A DNA stretch of 20,274 nt from Anaerolineaceae bacterium (GTDB lineage: Bacteria; Chloroflexota; Anaerolineae; Anaerolineales; Anaerolineaceae): contig DMDF01000121.1 of assembly GCA_003446605.1 (NCBI GenBank), forward strand, positions 1 through 20,274, given 5' to 3'. A model generated the notes under the pieces. That model searched no databases and was not told where the DNA came from. It saw nothing but the letters and a program-made list of their open reading frames with translations. Made by a program: the position numbers and the translations under genes. Positions 6,971-14,051 of the stretch are shown piece by piece (position 1 is the first letter of the stretch; every line of letters begins with the position of its first letter).

Positions 6971-8287
6971 ATGGCAAAAAATTTGGTCCTTTCCACGACT
7001 CCTCCGCGTGAAAAAGCAATTCTGGTTGGCATTGAGTGTGCCACTGAGAATTCACTTCTATCAATGGAAAGCTCTCTTGAAGAACTATATCTTTTGTCCG
7101 ATACAGCAGGCGTGGAAGTCGTGGGAGAACTTACCCAAAAATTGGATAAACCCAACCCTTCAACCTTTATCGGCTCTGGTAAAGTCAACGAACTGAAAGA
7201 ATTGGTTTCAGTTTTACAAGCAGATATGGTAATTTTTGACGAAGAACTTAACCCCCGTAATTTTCGTGAACTGGAGGAACAATTACCAGAAGGCACAAAA
7301 GTCATTGATCGTACTGGCTTAATTCTCGACATTTTTGCCCAACATGCCAATACGAGTGAAGGGAAACTTCAGGTTCAACTTGCCCAATATGAATATCTCT
7401 ATCCAAGGCTCACACGCGCCTGGACACATTTGGTCAGGCAAGCTGGAGGTGGAGCCGGTCGTACAGGAAGTGTAGGGGGAGTCGGTTTACGCGGTCCGGG
7501 AGAAACTCAGCTAGAAGTGGACCGGCGCAAGATCAGGGAACAAATCAGTGCCTTAAAAAACGAGCTGGATAAAGTACAGGATCATCGCCAACAAACCCGT
7601 TTAAAACGAAAAAAGGCTAATATGCCTTTGATCGCAATGGTCGGGTATACCAATGCCGGGAAATCTACTCTCCTCAATCGTTTAACCAAGGCAGATGTTT
7701 ACGTAGCAGATCAATTGTTTGCGACGCTAGATCCCACCACGCGGAAACTCTGGCTGTCCGATGGAAAAGAAGTGCTGATCACTGACACCGTTGGATTCAT
7801 TCAAAAACTCCCTCACCAACTGGTTGCAGCTTTCCGCGCTACTATGGAGGATATCGTCGAAGCAGATCTTTTACTTCATGTTGTTGACATTTCCAATCCA
7901 GATGCGTATGCACAATGGCAAAGCGTGATTCAAACTCTTATAGAAATCAAAGCAGATGACATTCCTATGTTGACCATTCTGAACAAATGTGACAAAAAAG
8001 TGGAAGAAAGCGAGATCAACCGTAATTTTCCTCAATTCCAGAATGCAGTTCGGATTTCAGCAAAAACCGGTCTGGGAATGGAAGATTTACAGGTTCGTAT
8101 CAAAGAAAACTTATATGATGCAACAATGAGCATTTCCGTCAAGATACCATATAAACAAATGAACCTGATAAATCTTTTTCATCAGTCAGGATTGGTAGAA
8201 AATGTTGTCAATGAGGTTGATTACACTTCGATCAATGGGAAAATACCTGCTCGCCTTTACAGATTGTTCACTCCCTATAAAGTTTAA
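6971..8287 (+). CDS. hflX: Ribosome-associated GTPase HflX
   Basis: HflX is a translational GTPase that binds 50S subunits and splits stalled ribosomes, typically under stress. The 438-residue protein has the HflX N-terminal domain (residues about 15-210) with the family blocks STFIGSGKV and GPGETQLEVDRR. The GTPase domain follows: G1 GYTNAGKS at 225-232, G3 DTVG at 272-275, G4 NKCD at 338-341 and SAK at 363-365. The C-terminal tail is about 55 residues. Length and order are normal. The ATG follows AAAGGA at good spacing. It stands alone between the riboswitch strip and the convergent rpmF gene. The hairpin after its stop lacks a T-tract on this strand, so if it helps stop hflX transcription it does so only weakly. 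Confidence 0.96.
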   Translation: MAKNLVLSTTPPREKAILVGIECATENSLLSMESSLEELYLLSDTAGVEVVGELTQKLDKPNPSTFIGSGKVNELKELVSVLQADMVIFDEELNPRNFRELEEQLPEGTKVIDRTGLILDIFAQHANTSEGKLQVQLAQYEYLYPRLTRAWTHLVRQAGGGAGRTGSVGGVGLRGPGETQLEVDRRKIREQISALKNELDKVQDHRQQTRLKRKKANMPLIAMVGYTNAGKSTLLNRLTKADVYVADQLFATLDPTTRKLWLSDGKEVLITDTVGFIQKLPHQLVAAFRATMEDIVEADLLLHVVDISNPDAYAQWQSVIQTLIEIKADDIPMLTILNKCDKKVEESEINRNFPQFQNAVRISAKTGLGMEDLQVRIKENLYDATMSISVKIPYKQMNLINLFHQSGLVENVVNEVDYTSINGKIPARLYRLFTPYKV

Positions 8288-8288
8288 T

Positions 8289-8314
8289 AAAAAAAGCGCT
8301 GAATTTTTCAGCGC
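8289..8314 (-). terminator. Intrinsic terminator of rpmF
   Basis: The perfect 8-bp stem GCGCTGAA (8296-8303) / TTCAGCGC (8307-8314) has a three-base loop. On the minus strand it is followed by seven T (8289-8295). On the plus strand no T-tract follows, so it primarily ends rpmF, 22 bases after that gene's stop, and sits just behind the hflX stop. Confidence 0.88.
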
Positions 8315-8335
8315 CTAGATTGGTCATTAAAAGGT

Positions 8336-8521
8336 TTATTCGTTATCAACTTCAACGACTTCACGCCCTTTGTAAAAACCACAACTTGGGCAAACAGTAT
8401 GCGGCAACCGCATCTCTCCGCAATTACTGCACTGAACTAAGTTTTGTGCTTTCAATGCGTCATGTGCTCTACGACGATCCCTTCGCCCTTTCGATAACTT
8501 CCGTTTTGGAAGAGGAGTCAT
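8336..8521 (-). CDS. rpmF: 50S ribosomal protein L32
   Basis: This is a 61-residue basic protein of the large ribosomal subunit. It shows the L32 N-terminus (MTPLPKRKLSKGRRDRRRAH) and a four-cysteine zinc ribbon, CSNC and CPSC, in its second half, which marks the zinc-binding form of L32. Length is typical. The ATG is preceded by GGAGGT on the minus strand at 7-base spacing. It has its own promoter and terminator, so it is a single-gene transcript. In many bacteria rpmF is followed by fatty-acid genes (plsX, fabH); here it is not. Confidence 0.95.
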   Translation of the reverse strand: MTPLPKRKLSKGRRDRRRAHDALKAQNLVQCSNCGEMRLPHTVCPSCGFYKGREVVEVDNE

Positions 8522-8560
8522 TTTATACCTCCATTAGTAACATATAAAAAACGACCCATT

Positions 8561-8590
8561 ATTATAAGCACAAGCTTCTCATTATGTCAA
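8561..8590 (-). promoter_or_regulatory. Strong sigma-70-type promoter of rpmF
   Basis: On the minus strand, a perfect TTGACA (8585-8590) and a perfect TATAAT (8561-8566) are separated by 18 bases. This predicts a start near 8554 and a leader of about 33 bases carrying the GGAGGT ribosome site. It is the best-matching promoter in the window. Confidence 0.85.
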
Positions 8591-8679
8591 GTTTTGTGTG
8601 ATTCCCAGTTTTGATTCACCATTGTTCCCCACCCTGGTATCCCACTACCTGCTTTATGACAAATAAAGTCAGTATTAAG

Positions 8680-8691
8680 AAGGTCAACCTT
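8680..8691. promoter_or_regulatory. Short inverted repeat upstream of the threonine-dehydrogenase-like gene
   Basis: AAGGT (8680-8684) and ACCTT (8687-8691) are separated by two bases, about 20 bases before a TATAAA (8713-8718) that could be the -10 of the next gene. The position would suit an operator, but a 5-bp dyad can arise by chance. The rest of 8591-8738 shows nothing recognisable apart from a nine-A run at 8699-8707. Confidence 0.2.
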
Positions 8692-8738
8692 TTATCTCAA
8701 AAAAAAATCGATTATAAACATGTATAACGGAGTGGATT

Positions 8739-9764
8739 ATGAGAAATGAAGTCGTCCTGATTACTGGCGCAAATGGAGAGATCGGTCATGGGCTCATTAA
8801 AGCTTTGGCACAAAGAAATGGAACACAAATCGTTGCATTAGATTTAAGACCTTTGGATGAAAGCCTGATTCCGTGCTGTGACCGTTTTATTCAGGGTGAT
8901 ATCCTCGATTCCATGCTCCTAGGCAGATTGATGGCTGAATACGATATCACCACCATTTACCACCTTGCCTCCATTCTGTCTACCAAAGCGGAATACAATC
9001 CTGAAACTGCGCATAAGATCAATGTTGAAGGAACTCTGAATCTTCTTCGCTTAGGTGTGGAATTATCCACGTGGCAAGGCAGTTCGGTTAAATTTATCTA
9101 TCCCAGCTCCATTGCCGTATATGGTCTACCTGATCTTGAGACAAAGAAACAGGAAGGTAAAATCAAGGAGTGGATGTGGTGCACCCCCATCACGATGTAT
9201 GGATGTAATAAACTGTACTGTGAGAATCTCGGAAAATACTATACGAAATATTATCGCCAATTGGCGAAAGATCGCAGTAAGCACTCTATCGATTTTCGCT
9301 GCATTCGTTTTCCGGGTTTGATCTCAGCAGAAACCATCCCTACCGGAGGGACGAGTGATTACGGTCCTGAAATGTTGCATGGAGCCGCCAAGGGAGAGCA
9401 TTACGCTTGCTTTGTACGACCCGACACTCGCATTCCATTCATGGTCATGCCGGATGCCATCAAATCTCTGCTACTGATTGAGAGTGCTCCTCGTGAATCA
9501 ATAACACAATCTGTCTATAATGTTTCCAGTTTCTCCCCTTCAGCCAAAGACATCTATGATATTGTTAGACAAGCATATCCAGATGCAGATATCACTTTTG
9601 ATGTTGATGCACAGCGCCAACGTATTGTGGATAGCTGGCCTGAGGATTGTGATGATTCTGCTGCTCTCCATGATTGGGAATGGAAACCCGATTATGATAT
9701 GCAGAGATCATTTGATGAATATCTTCTTCCCGCTATCAAAAACCTGTACAAACCAATAGTTTAA
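8739..9764 (+). CDS. SDR-family NAD-dependent dehydrogenase, L-threonine 3-dehydrogenase-like
   Basis: This 341-residue extended short-chain dehydrogenase begins with the NAD-binding motif TGANGEIG (residues 9-16). The active site has S123/S124 in YPSSIAVYG and the Y154-x3-K158 pair in YGCNK. Several blocks match the SDR type of L-threonine dehydrogenase rather than sugar epimerases: FPGLISAETIPTGGTSDYG, MVMPDAIKSLL and QRQRIVDSWPEDCDDS followed by DWEWKPDYDM. That enzyme oxidises threonine to 2-amino-3-ketobutyrate, which a CoA-dependent lyase splits to glycine and acetyl-CoA. The lyase gene is not in this window. The start has a GGAG ribosome site (8730-8733). The stop overlaps the stop of the convergent glycerate kinase by four bases. 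A UDP-sugar epimerase is the less likely alternative. Confidence 0.82.
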   Translation: MRNEVVLITGANGEIGHGLIKALAQRNGTQIVALDLRPLDESLIPCCDRFIQGDILDSMLLGRLMAEYDITTIYHLASILSTKAEYNPETAHKINVEGTLNLLRLGVELSTWQGSSVKFIYPSSIAVYGLPDLETKKQEGKIKEWMWCTPITMYGCNKLYCENLGKYYTKYYRQLAKDRSKHSIDFRCIRFPGLISAETIPTGGTSDYGPEMLHGAAKGEHYACFVRPDTRIPFMVMPDAIKSLLLIESAPRESITQSVYNVSSFSPSAKDIYDIVRQAYPDADITFDVDAQRQRIVDSWPEDCDDSAALHDWEWKPDYDMQRSFDEYLLPAIKNLYKPIV

Positions 9765-11146
9765 TAAGCAAAAAGAAACACGAGATCATTGACGTTTGTT
9801 CCACTTGGTCCGGTTTTAATCAAGCCACCAACTTTTTCCAGATAGGGATAAGCGTCATTATTTTTTAAATAGGATTCTATTTCCATTCCAGCTTGTTTTC
9901 CCCTCCGAACCGTATCACCGGTCACAAAAGCCCCTGCCGCATCGGTAGGTCCATCTTCTCCATCGGTAGCTATAGACAGAACACCCACATTCTCAATACC
10001 CGCTATGCTGCGAGCAGCAGATAAAGCCAGTTCCTGATTTCTACCTCCTTTCCCATTTCCGTGAATTGTCACAGTCGTCTCTCCCCCAAATATCCAGCAT
10101 CTCTTTTTATTGCACTGCTTTTCTTTTTTTACTTTGTTTTTCAGGAAGGAACCTAATTCCCATCCAATCTCACTTGCTTCGCCCTGCAGTTTTGTATTGA
10201 TAATGCGTGTATCATAGCCTAGTTCTTTTGCTGCAGTGCAAGCAGCCTGGGCAGCGATGGTATTATTCCCGATCAATATATTTTCTATAACTCTATTTTT
10301 CGTTGTACCGCGTAACTCCTTCAGTGGTTCTTTGGGGTATTGTTCTTCGAGAAGGCATTTTCGTACACTAGAGGGTATTTTCTCAGTCAATCCATATTTC
10401 TTTAAAATCAGCTCTACCGTGATGGTATTCTTTTGAGGTAAAACGGTTGGACCGGATGCAATGATATCGAGCGGATCGCCTACCACATCAGACAAGATTA
10501 GTGTAATTACACTGGCAGGGAAAAGCAGATCCACCAATCCCCCTCCTTTGAATCGATCAAGTTTCTGCCTTATCACATTGATCTCCTGAATACTTGCACC
10601 ACATTCCAGCAGCAATCTTGTTACTTCCTGATACGCTGCAATGCTTACCCCTTCCCTCGGTAGAATCGCTAAAGAAGATCCACCACCTGAAATCAAACAG
10701 ATGACAACATCAGTGGGGTTCATCTTTCCTAAGACTGCCAGAGATAATTGGACCCCATTTCGACTACGTTCTGTAGGAATAGGATGATCTCCCTCGAAGG
10801 TTTGGATTTCAGGAAGGAGAGTTTTTTCCAGGATTTTTGAATTGTGCTTGGTAATCACAGCTCCATTGAAAGACATCCCTTGCAAAGTTTGTTTTACACC
10901 AACTGCCATGGGTTGAGCTGCTTTTCCTAGCCCCAAAATATGAATTTTCTGTCTTGGAGAAATAATAAATTTCCCTGATTCCATAAAAACATAATTCTGG
11001 CTGCGGCGAATGGCATTTTGCACAGCGTGAATTGGATCCACACGGGTAAAGGCAGATTCCAGTATGCGTTGGATATCCGCTTTTATGTCGCTCTGTTCTA
11101 TACTCGCACATTGAAAGTGAAACATCGGTGTTGTTGTCATTGTCAT
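9761..11146 (-). CDS. Glycerate 2-kinase (GckA/TtuD type, MOFRL domain)
   Basis: The 461-residue protein belongs to the two-domain glycerate kinase family that phosphorylates D-glycerate to 2-phosphoglycerate with ATP, feeding lower glycolysis. The N-terminal domain shows LGLGKAAQPM with the conserved lysine K75, VITKHNSK, and the glycine-rich SGGGSS at 153-158. The C-terminal MOFRL domain shows FGGETTVT (353-360), GGRNQELALSAA (367-378) and TDGEDGPTDAAGA (394-406). Length is typical. The ATG at 11146 has no Shine-Dalgarno, and an A/T-rich -10-like stretch lies immediately upstream, so the true start or a leaderless start needs checking; an in-frame ATG at 11125 also lacks a site. It converges on the dehydrogenase gene with stop codons overlapping in TTAA. 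Confidence 0.92.
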   Translation of the reverse strand: MTMTTTPMFHFQCASIEQSDIKADIQRILESAFTRVDPIHAVQNAIRRSQNYVFMESGKFIISPRQKIHILGLGKAAQPMAVGVKQTLQGMSFNGAVITKHNSKILEKTLLPEIQTFEGDHPIPTERSRNGVQLSLAVLGKMNPTDVVICLISGGGSSLAILPREGVSIAAYQEVTRLLLECGASIQEINVIRQKLDRFKGGGLVDLLFPASVITLILSDVVGDPLDIIASGPTVLPQKNTITVELILKKYGLTEKIPSSVRKCLLEEQYPKEPLKELRGTTKNRVIENILIGNNTIAAQAACTAAKELGYDTRIINTKLQGEASEIGWELGSFLKNKVKKEKQCNKKRCWIFGGETTVTIHGNGKGGRNQELALSAARSIAGIENVGVLSIATDGEDGPTDAAGAFVTGDTVRRGKQAGMEIESYLKNNDAYPYLEKVGGLIKTGPSGTNVNDLVFLFAY

Positions 11147-11240
11147 AAGGATATTTTAATAGGGAAAAATAAACATTCATAATCTGCAGATTTTTTCGAA
11201 AGGGGGTAAAATTGTTACTTGTGCCCTGCATTATTCGGGA

Positions 11241-11260
11241 AAACTATCAAAAACTATCAA
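11241..11260 (+). repeat. Tandem 10-base repeat in the leader of the acyl-CoA synthetase gene
   Basis: AAACTATCAA occurs twice in direct succession, immediately before the ribosome site CAGGAGGT (11266-11273). It may be a small regulatory or unstructured leader element, or a chance duplication. No clear promoter could be assigned in 11147-11240; TAAAAT at 11207-11212 is the only -10-like candidate. Confidence 0.5.
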
Positions 11261-11279
11261 ATTTTCAGGAGGTTTTACT

Positions 11280-13391
11280 GTGGACCTTAAGGTTATGAAC
11301 GGTTTGCTCACCCCCAAGTCTGTTGCGATCATTGGTGCATCCTCAACCCCGGGAAAGATCGGGCATACCGTCGTCAAGAATCTGATTGAAAGTGAATATG
11401 AAGGGAGCATCTACCCGGTTAATCTCAAAGCGGATGAAATTCTCGGCATTAAATGTTACGCTTCCATTTCAGATATCCCGGGAGAGGTTGATGCAGCCAT
11501 TCTCACCATACCCGCAAAATTTGTCCTTGATTCAATCAAAGAATGCGGTGAAAAGGGGGTCAAAGGTTTAATTGTCATCACATCAGGTTTCAGCGAAGTG
11601 GGCGAAAAAGAATTGGAAGAAGAACTGGTTGAAATCGCTCATTCCTATGGCATGCGAATTCTTGGTCCTAATATTGTTGGTGTTCTTTCCAACTCTGATA
11701 AATTCAATGGGTCTTTTGCACCATTCCTTCCATTAAAAGGCAACAGTTCTTTGGTTTCGCAAAGTGGGGCATTATTGATTGGTATTGACGCCGCCACTTT
11801 TATGCGTGGTGTGGGTTTTGATAAACTGATCTCGATCGGAAACATGTCGGATGTCAGCTTTGCAGATACCATCGAATGGCTCGACCAGGACGATAAAACC
11901 AAGTGTATTTCCCTCTATATAGAAGGTTTCAAAGAAGGTCGTCGCGTAATCGAAGTATCTCAAAAAGCAACCAAACCGATCATCGGTCTGAAATCAGGCA
12001 TTTCAGCGCATGGCGCTGCAGCCGCGGCGTCTCATACCGGATCACTCGCCGGTGCAGCCAAAATCTATGAAGCCGCTTTCAAACAAGCCGGCATTATCTG
12101 GGCGGATGATCTCAACAACCTATTTGATCGCACGCTGGCGCTCTCCCTGCAGCCACCCATGAAAGGAGATAATCTTCTCATCATCACCAATGGTGGGGGC
12201 GTGGGCGTTCTGGCAACAGATGCAGCGGAAAAATTCGGGATCCCTTTGAAATTTGCTCCTGAAGATGTTCAAGCAGAATTAAAGAAACACATGCCTGTTT
12301 TTGGGTCTGCTAAGAATCCGGTTGACCTAACAGGCATGGCAGGCACTGAATGGTATGGGGACTCGGTAAAATACGCCATCCAACACCCCTGGGTAGATGG
12401 TTTGGTTGTCCTGTACTGCGAAACAGCCATGACCGATCCACTGGAAATCGCAAAAGGTATCAAGAACGCCATTGTTGAGTCTGGCGTTACCGATAAACCG
12501 GTTACCATTTCGTATGTTGGCGGTGAAAAATCTGAAGAAGCCATGCGTTGGCTGGTTGAAAGTGGTATTCCCGCCTATGGCGCACCCGATCTTGCGATCA
12601 ATGCTATTGCTGCTTTGCGCGAATTTGCATTAAACAAAGAAAATAATAAAATCAAAACTGTCGATACTAAAGGCATCGACAAACAAAAAGCTCTAGCAGT
12701 CATCGAAAAAGCACGTGCCAATGGACGCGATGCTCTTACTGAGATCGAAGCGAAACAGGTTTTCGAAGCATACCAATTACCCGTAACCCATTCAAAAGTT
12801 GCTACATCAGAAGACGAAGCGGTCAAACTCGCAAAAGAGATCGGATTCCCGGTGGTCATGAAGATTGTCTCACCACAAATCCTTCATAAATCTGATGCTG
12901 GCGGTGTTAAAGTCAACATCAAAGATGAAGAAGGTGTGCGCAGTGCCTATCAACTGATTTTGCAGAATGCCAAGAATTACAAAGCAGATGCTGATATCCA
13001 TGGTATTCTCGTTCAGGAGATGGCTCCTATGGGAACTGAGGTCATTCTGGGTTCCGTCAATGATGCCACTTTTGGGCCAACCGTTATGTTCGGTCTGGGA
13101 GGTATTTTCGTCGAGGTGTTGAAAGATGTAACCTTCCGTGTCGCCCCCTTCTCCAAAAAACAGGCATTGGAAATGATCTCCGAGATCAAAGGAGCGCCCA
13201 TCCTGCAGGGTGTGCGTGGAGAATTACCCAGAGACGTAGATGCACTAGCGGATGCCATCTGCAAATACGCCTTCATGATGCTAGACCTTGCAGATGAGGT
13301 CAGTGAATCAGACGCTAATCCAGTGCTCGTCTATGAAAAAGGTGAAGGGCTAAAAGTAGTGGATGCACGCGTCATCCTTAAAAAGAAATAA
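11280..13391 (+). CDS. Acetate--CoA ligase (ADP-forming), fused alpha-beta chain
   Basis: This 703-residue enzyme converts acyl-CoA, ADP and phosphate to the acid, CoA and ATP. It is a substrate-level phosphorylation step best known from archaea and also found in fermentative bacteria. The alpha half (about 1-455) starts with a CoA-binding fold (VAIIGASSTPGKIG) and carries the phospho-histidine H252 in SHTGSLAG. The beta half (about 475-703) is an ATP-grasp domain with H536 in ILHKSDAGGV and GPTVMFGLGGIFVEVLKDV. Both halves look complete, so the fusion is functional. It starts at GTG with a near-perfect CAGGAGGT site seven bases away. The gene stands alone and ends at a strong terminator. Acetate is the default substrate, but aryl or branched acids cannot be excluded from sequence. 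Confidence 0.94.
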   Translation: MDLKVMNGLLTPKSVAIIGASSTPGKIGHTVVKNLIESEYEGSIYPVNLKADEILGIKCYASISDIPGEVDAAILTIPAKFVLDSIKECGEKGVKGLIVITSGFSEVGEKELEEELVEIAHSYGMRILGPNIVGVLSNSDKFNGSFAPFLPLKGNSSLVSQSGALLIGIDAATFMRGVGFDKLISIGNMSDVSFADTIEWLDQDDKTKCISLYIEGFKEGRRVIEVSQKATKPIIGLKSGISAHGAAAAASHTGSLAGAAKIYEAAFKQAGIIWADDLNNLFDRTLALSLQPPMKGDNLLIITNGGGVGVLATDAAEKFGIPLKFAPEDVQAELKKHMPVFGSAKNPVDLTGMAGTEWYGDSVKYAIQHPWVDGLVVLYCETAMTDPLEIAKGIKNAIVESGVTDKPVTISYVGGEKSEEAMRWLVESGIPAYGAPDLAINAIAALREFALNKENNKIKTVDTKGIDKQKALAVIEKARANGRDALTEIEAKQVFEAYQLPVTHSKVATSEDEAVKLAKEIGFPVVMKIVSPQILHKSDAGGVKVNIKDEEGVRSAYQLILQNAKNYKADADIHGILVQEMAPMGTEVILGSVNDATFGPTVMFGLGGIFVEVLKDVTFRVAPFSKKQALEMISEIKGAPILQGVRGELPRDVDALADAICKYAFMMLDLADEVSESDANPVLVYEKGEGLKVVDARVILKKK

Positions 13392-13408
13392 ACATATTTA
13401 CAACGAAG

Positions 13409-13437
13409 GAGGCTGGTATATCAACCAGCCTCTTTTT
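13409..13437 (+). terminator. Intrinsic terminator of the acyl-CoA synthetase gene
   Basis: The perfect 9-bp stem GAGGCTGGT (13409-13417) / ACCAGCCTC (13424-13432) has a six-base loop and is followed by five T (13433-13437). It begins 17 bases after the stop. Its loop and 3' arm overlap the last codons and stop of the convergent minus-strand gene. Confidence 0.92.
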
Positions 13438-13849
13438 GCATCTTCTGCCACTTTTGCCAAGAGCCTTTCCAGGGTTCCTTCACCTGCAACCGTTGGTATG
13501 GCGGTGAATCAACACACATCTCACGCAGTGCATCCATTTCACTGTCCATTGACTTCCATTTTTGCTGATTAATTTTCACTTTCAAACTGTTACAGATCAA
13601 ATCCACCCATTTCCATCCCGCTCGAAACTGGTCAGCTTTAACCCAGTACCCTCGTTTTTCCCATGGTTGAATGGTCTGCTGGATAGTTTTCTGTATTTCC
13701 GTGAGGGTAAGAAGGATAAATATAGTAATATCTCTTTTTTCTTCAACTGAGATGTTCTTTTCGTCAAAACGATCCAGAGCAGTCGAAATGAATCGTAAAT
13801 AAGATGCTCGTTGACTCGAATAATTATTTCGGTTGATGACCTGTGACAT
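13421..13849 (-). CDS. Hypothetical protein, 142 residues, unrecognised
   Basis: I do not recognise this protein. It has no signal peptide or membrane segment and is predicted to be soluble and mostly helical. The N-terminal 75 residues alternate charged and hydrophobic positions (RASYLRFISTALDRFDEK, then IFILLTLTEIQKTIQQTI). The second half is rich in tryptophan (PWEKRGYW, GWKWVD, EPWKGSWQKW) and lysine. No cysteine pair or catalytic motif stands out; C86 and C111 are isolated. Support for a real gene comes from the promoter-like TATAAT upstream, a weak AGGGA ribosome site before the ATG, and the absence of a better frame. Its stop codon lies in the loop of the neighbouring gene's terminator. 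It is divergent from the tRNA-Leu/tig unit. Confidence 0.7.
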   Translation of the reverse strand: MSQVINRNNYSSQRASYLRFISTALDRFDEKNISVEEKRDITIFILLTLTEIQKTIQQTIQPWEKRGYWVKADQFRAGWKWVDLICNSLKVKINQQKWKSMDSEMDALREMCVDSPPYQRLQVKEPWKGSWQKWQKMQKEAG

Positions 13850-13882
13850 AAAATCCCTTTTTCTTAACGATATAAAAGAAAA

Positions 13883-13913
13883 ATTATACTCTGCATTGAC
13901 GCACTCTATGCAA
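13883..13913 (-). promoter_or_regulatory. Candidate promoter of the 142-residue protein gene
   Basis: On the minus strand, a perfect TATAAT (13883-13888) lies 19 bases from TTGCAT (13908-13913). The long spacer and weak -35 lower confidence. The predicted start near 13876 gives a leader of about 27 bases. Confidence 0.5.
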
Positions 13914-13924
13914 TCGCATATAAT
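13896..13924 (+). promoter_or_regulatory. Promoter of the tRNA-Leu/tig/clpP unit
   Basis: TTGACG (13896-13901) and a perfect TATAAT (13919-13924) are separated by exactly 17 bases. The predicted start is about 13931, six bases before the mature tRNA 5' end. It overlaps the divergent promoter on the other strand, so the two directions may compete. Confidence 0.8.
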
Positions 13925-13936
13925 TTCTTGGCTATT

Positions 13937-14018
13937 GGGGAAGTGCTGGAATTGGCAGACAGGCGTGACTTAGGATCACGTGCCGCGAGGCGTGAGGGTT
14001 CAAATCCCTCCTTCCCTA
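13937..14018 (+). tRNA. tRNA-Leu (anticodon UAG)
   Basis: The 82-base cloverleaf has acceptor GGGGAAG (13937-13943) with CTTCCCT (14011-14017), D-stem CTG/CAG with GAATTGGCAGA between, and anticodon stem CGTGA/TCACG around CTTAGGA. The anticodon is therefore UAG, which reads CUA and probably other CUN codons. The long variable arm (GCC/GGC stem) is typical of class II leucine tRNAs, and the T-arm is GAGGG-TTCAAAT-CCCTC. The discriminator base is A (14018), the usual leucine identity base. CCA is not encoded (the genome reads ACA), so it must be added after transcription. As drawn, the first acceptor pair is G1-U72, a wobble. Confidence 0.95.
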
Positions 14019-14051
14019 CAGGCAAAATTCAGGTTAGTAAGGAATCATATC

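Noticed and set aside
8804..8822. TTGGCAC resembling a sigma-54 -24 element
   Set aside because: The -12 element does not follow at the right distance (AATGG instead of TTGCA), and it lies inside a coding region. No convincing -24/-12 promoter was seen in the window by eye.
13980..14051. N-terminal extension of trigger factor from ATG 13980
   Set aside because: The codons lie in the 3' half of tRNA-Leu, and the family N-terminus begins at the TTG at 14052, which has a good ribosome site.
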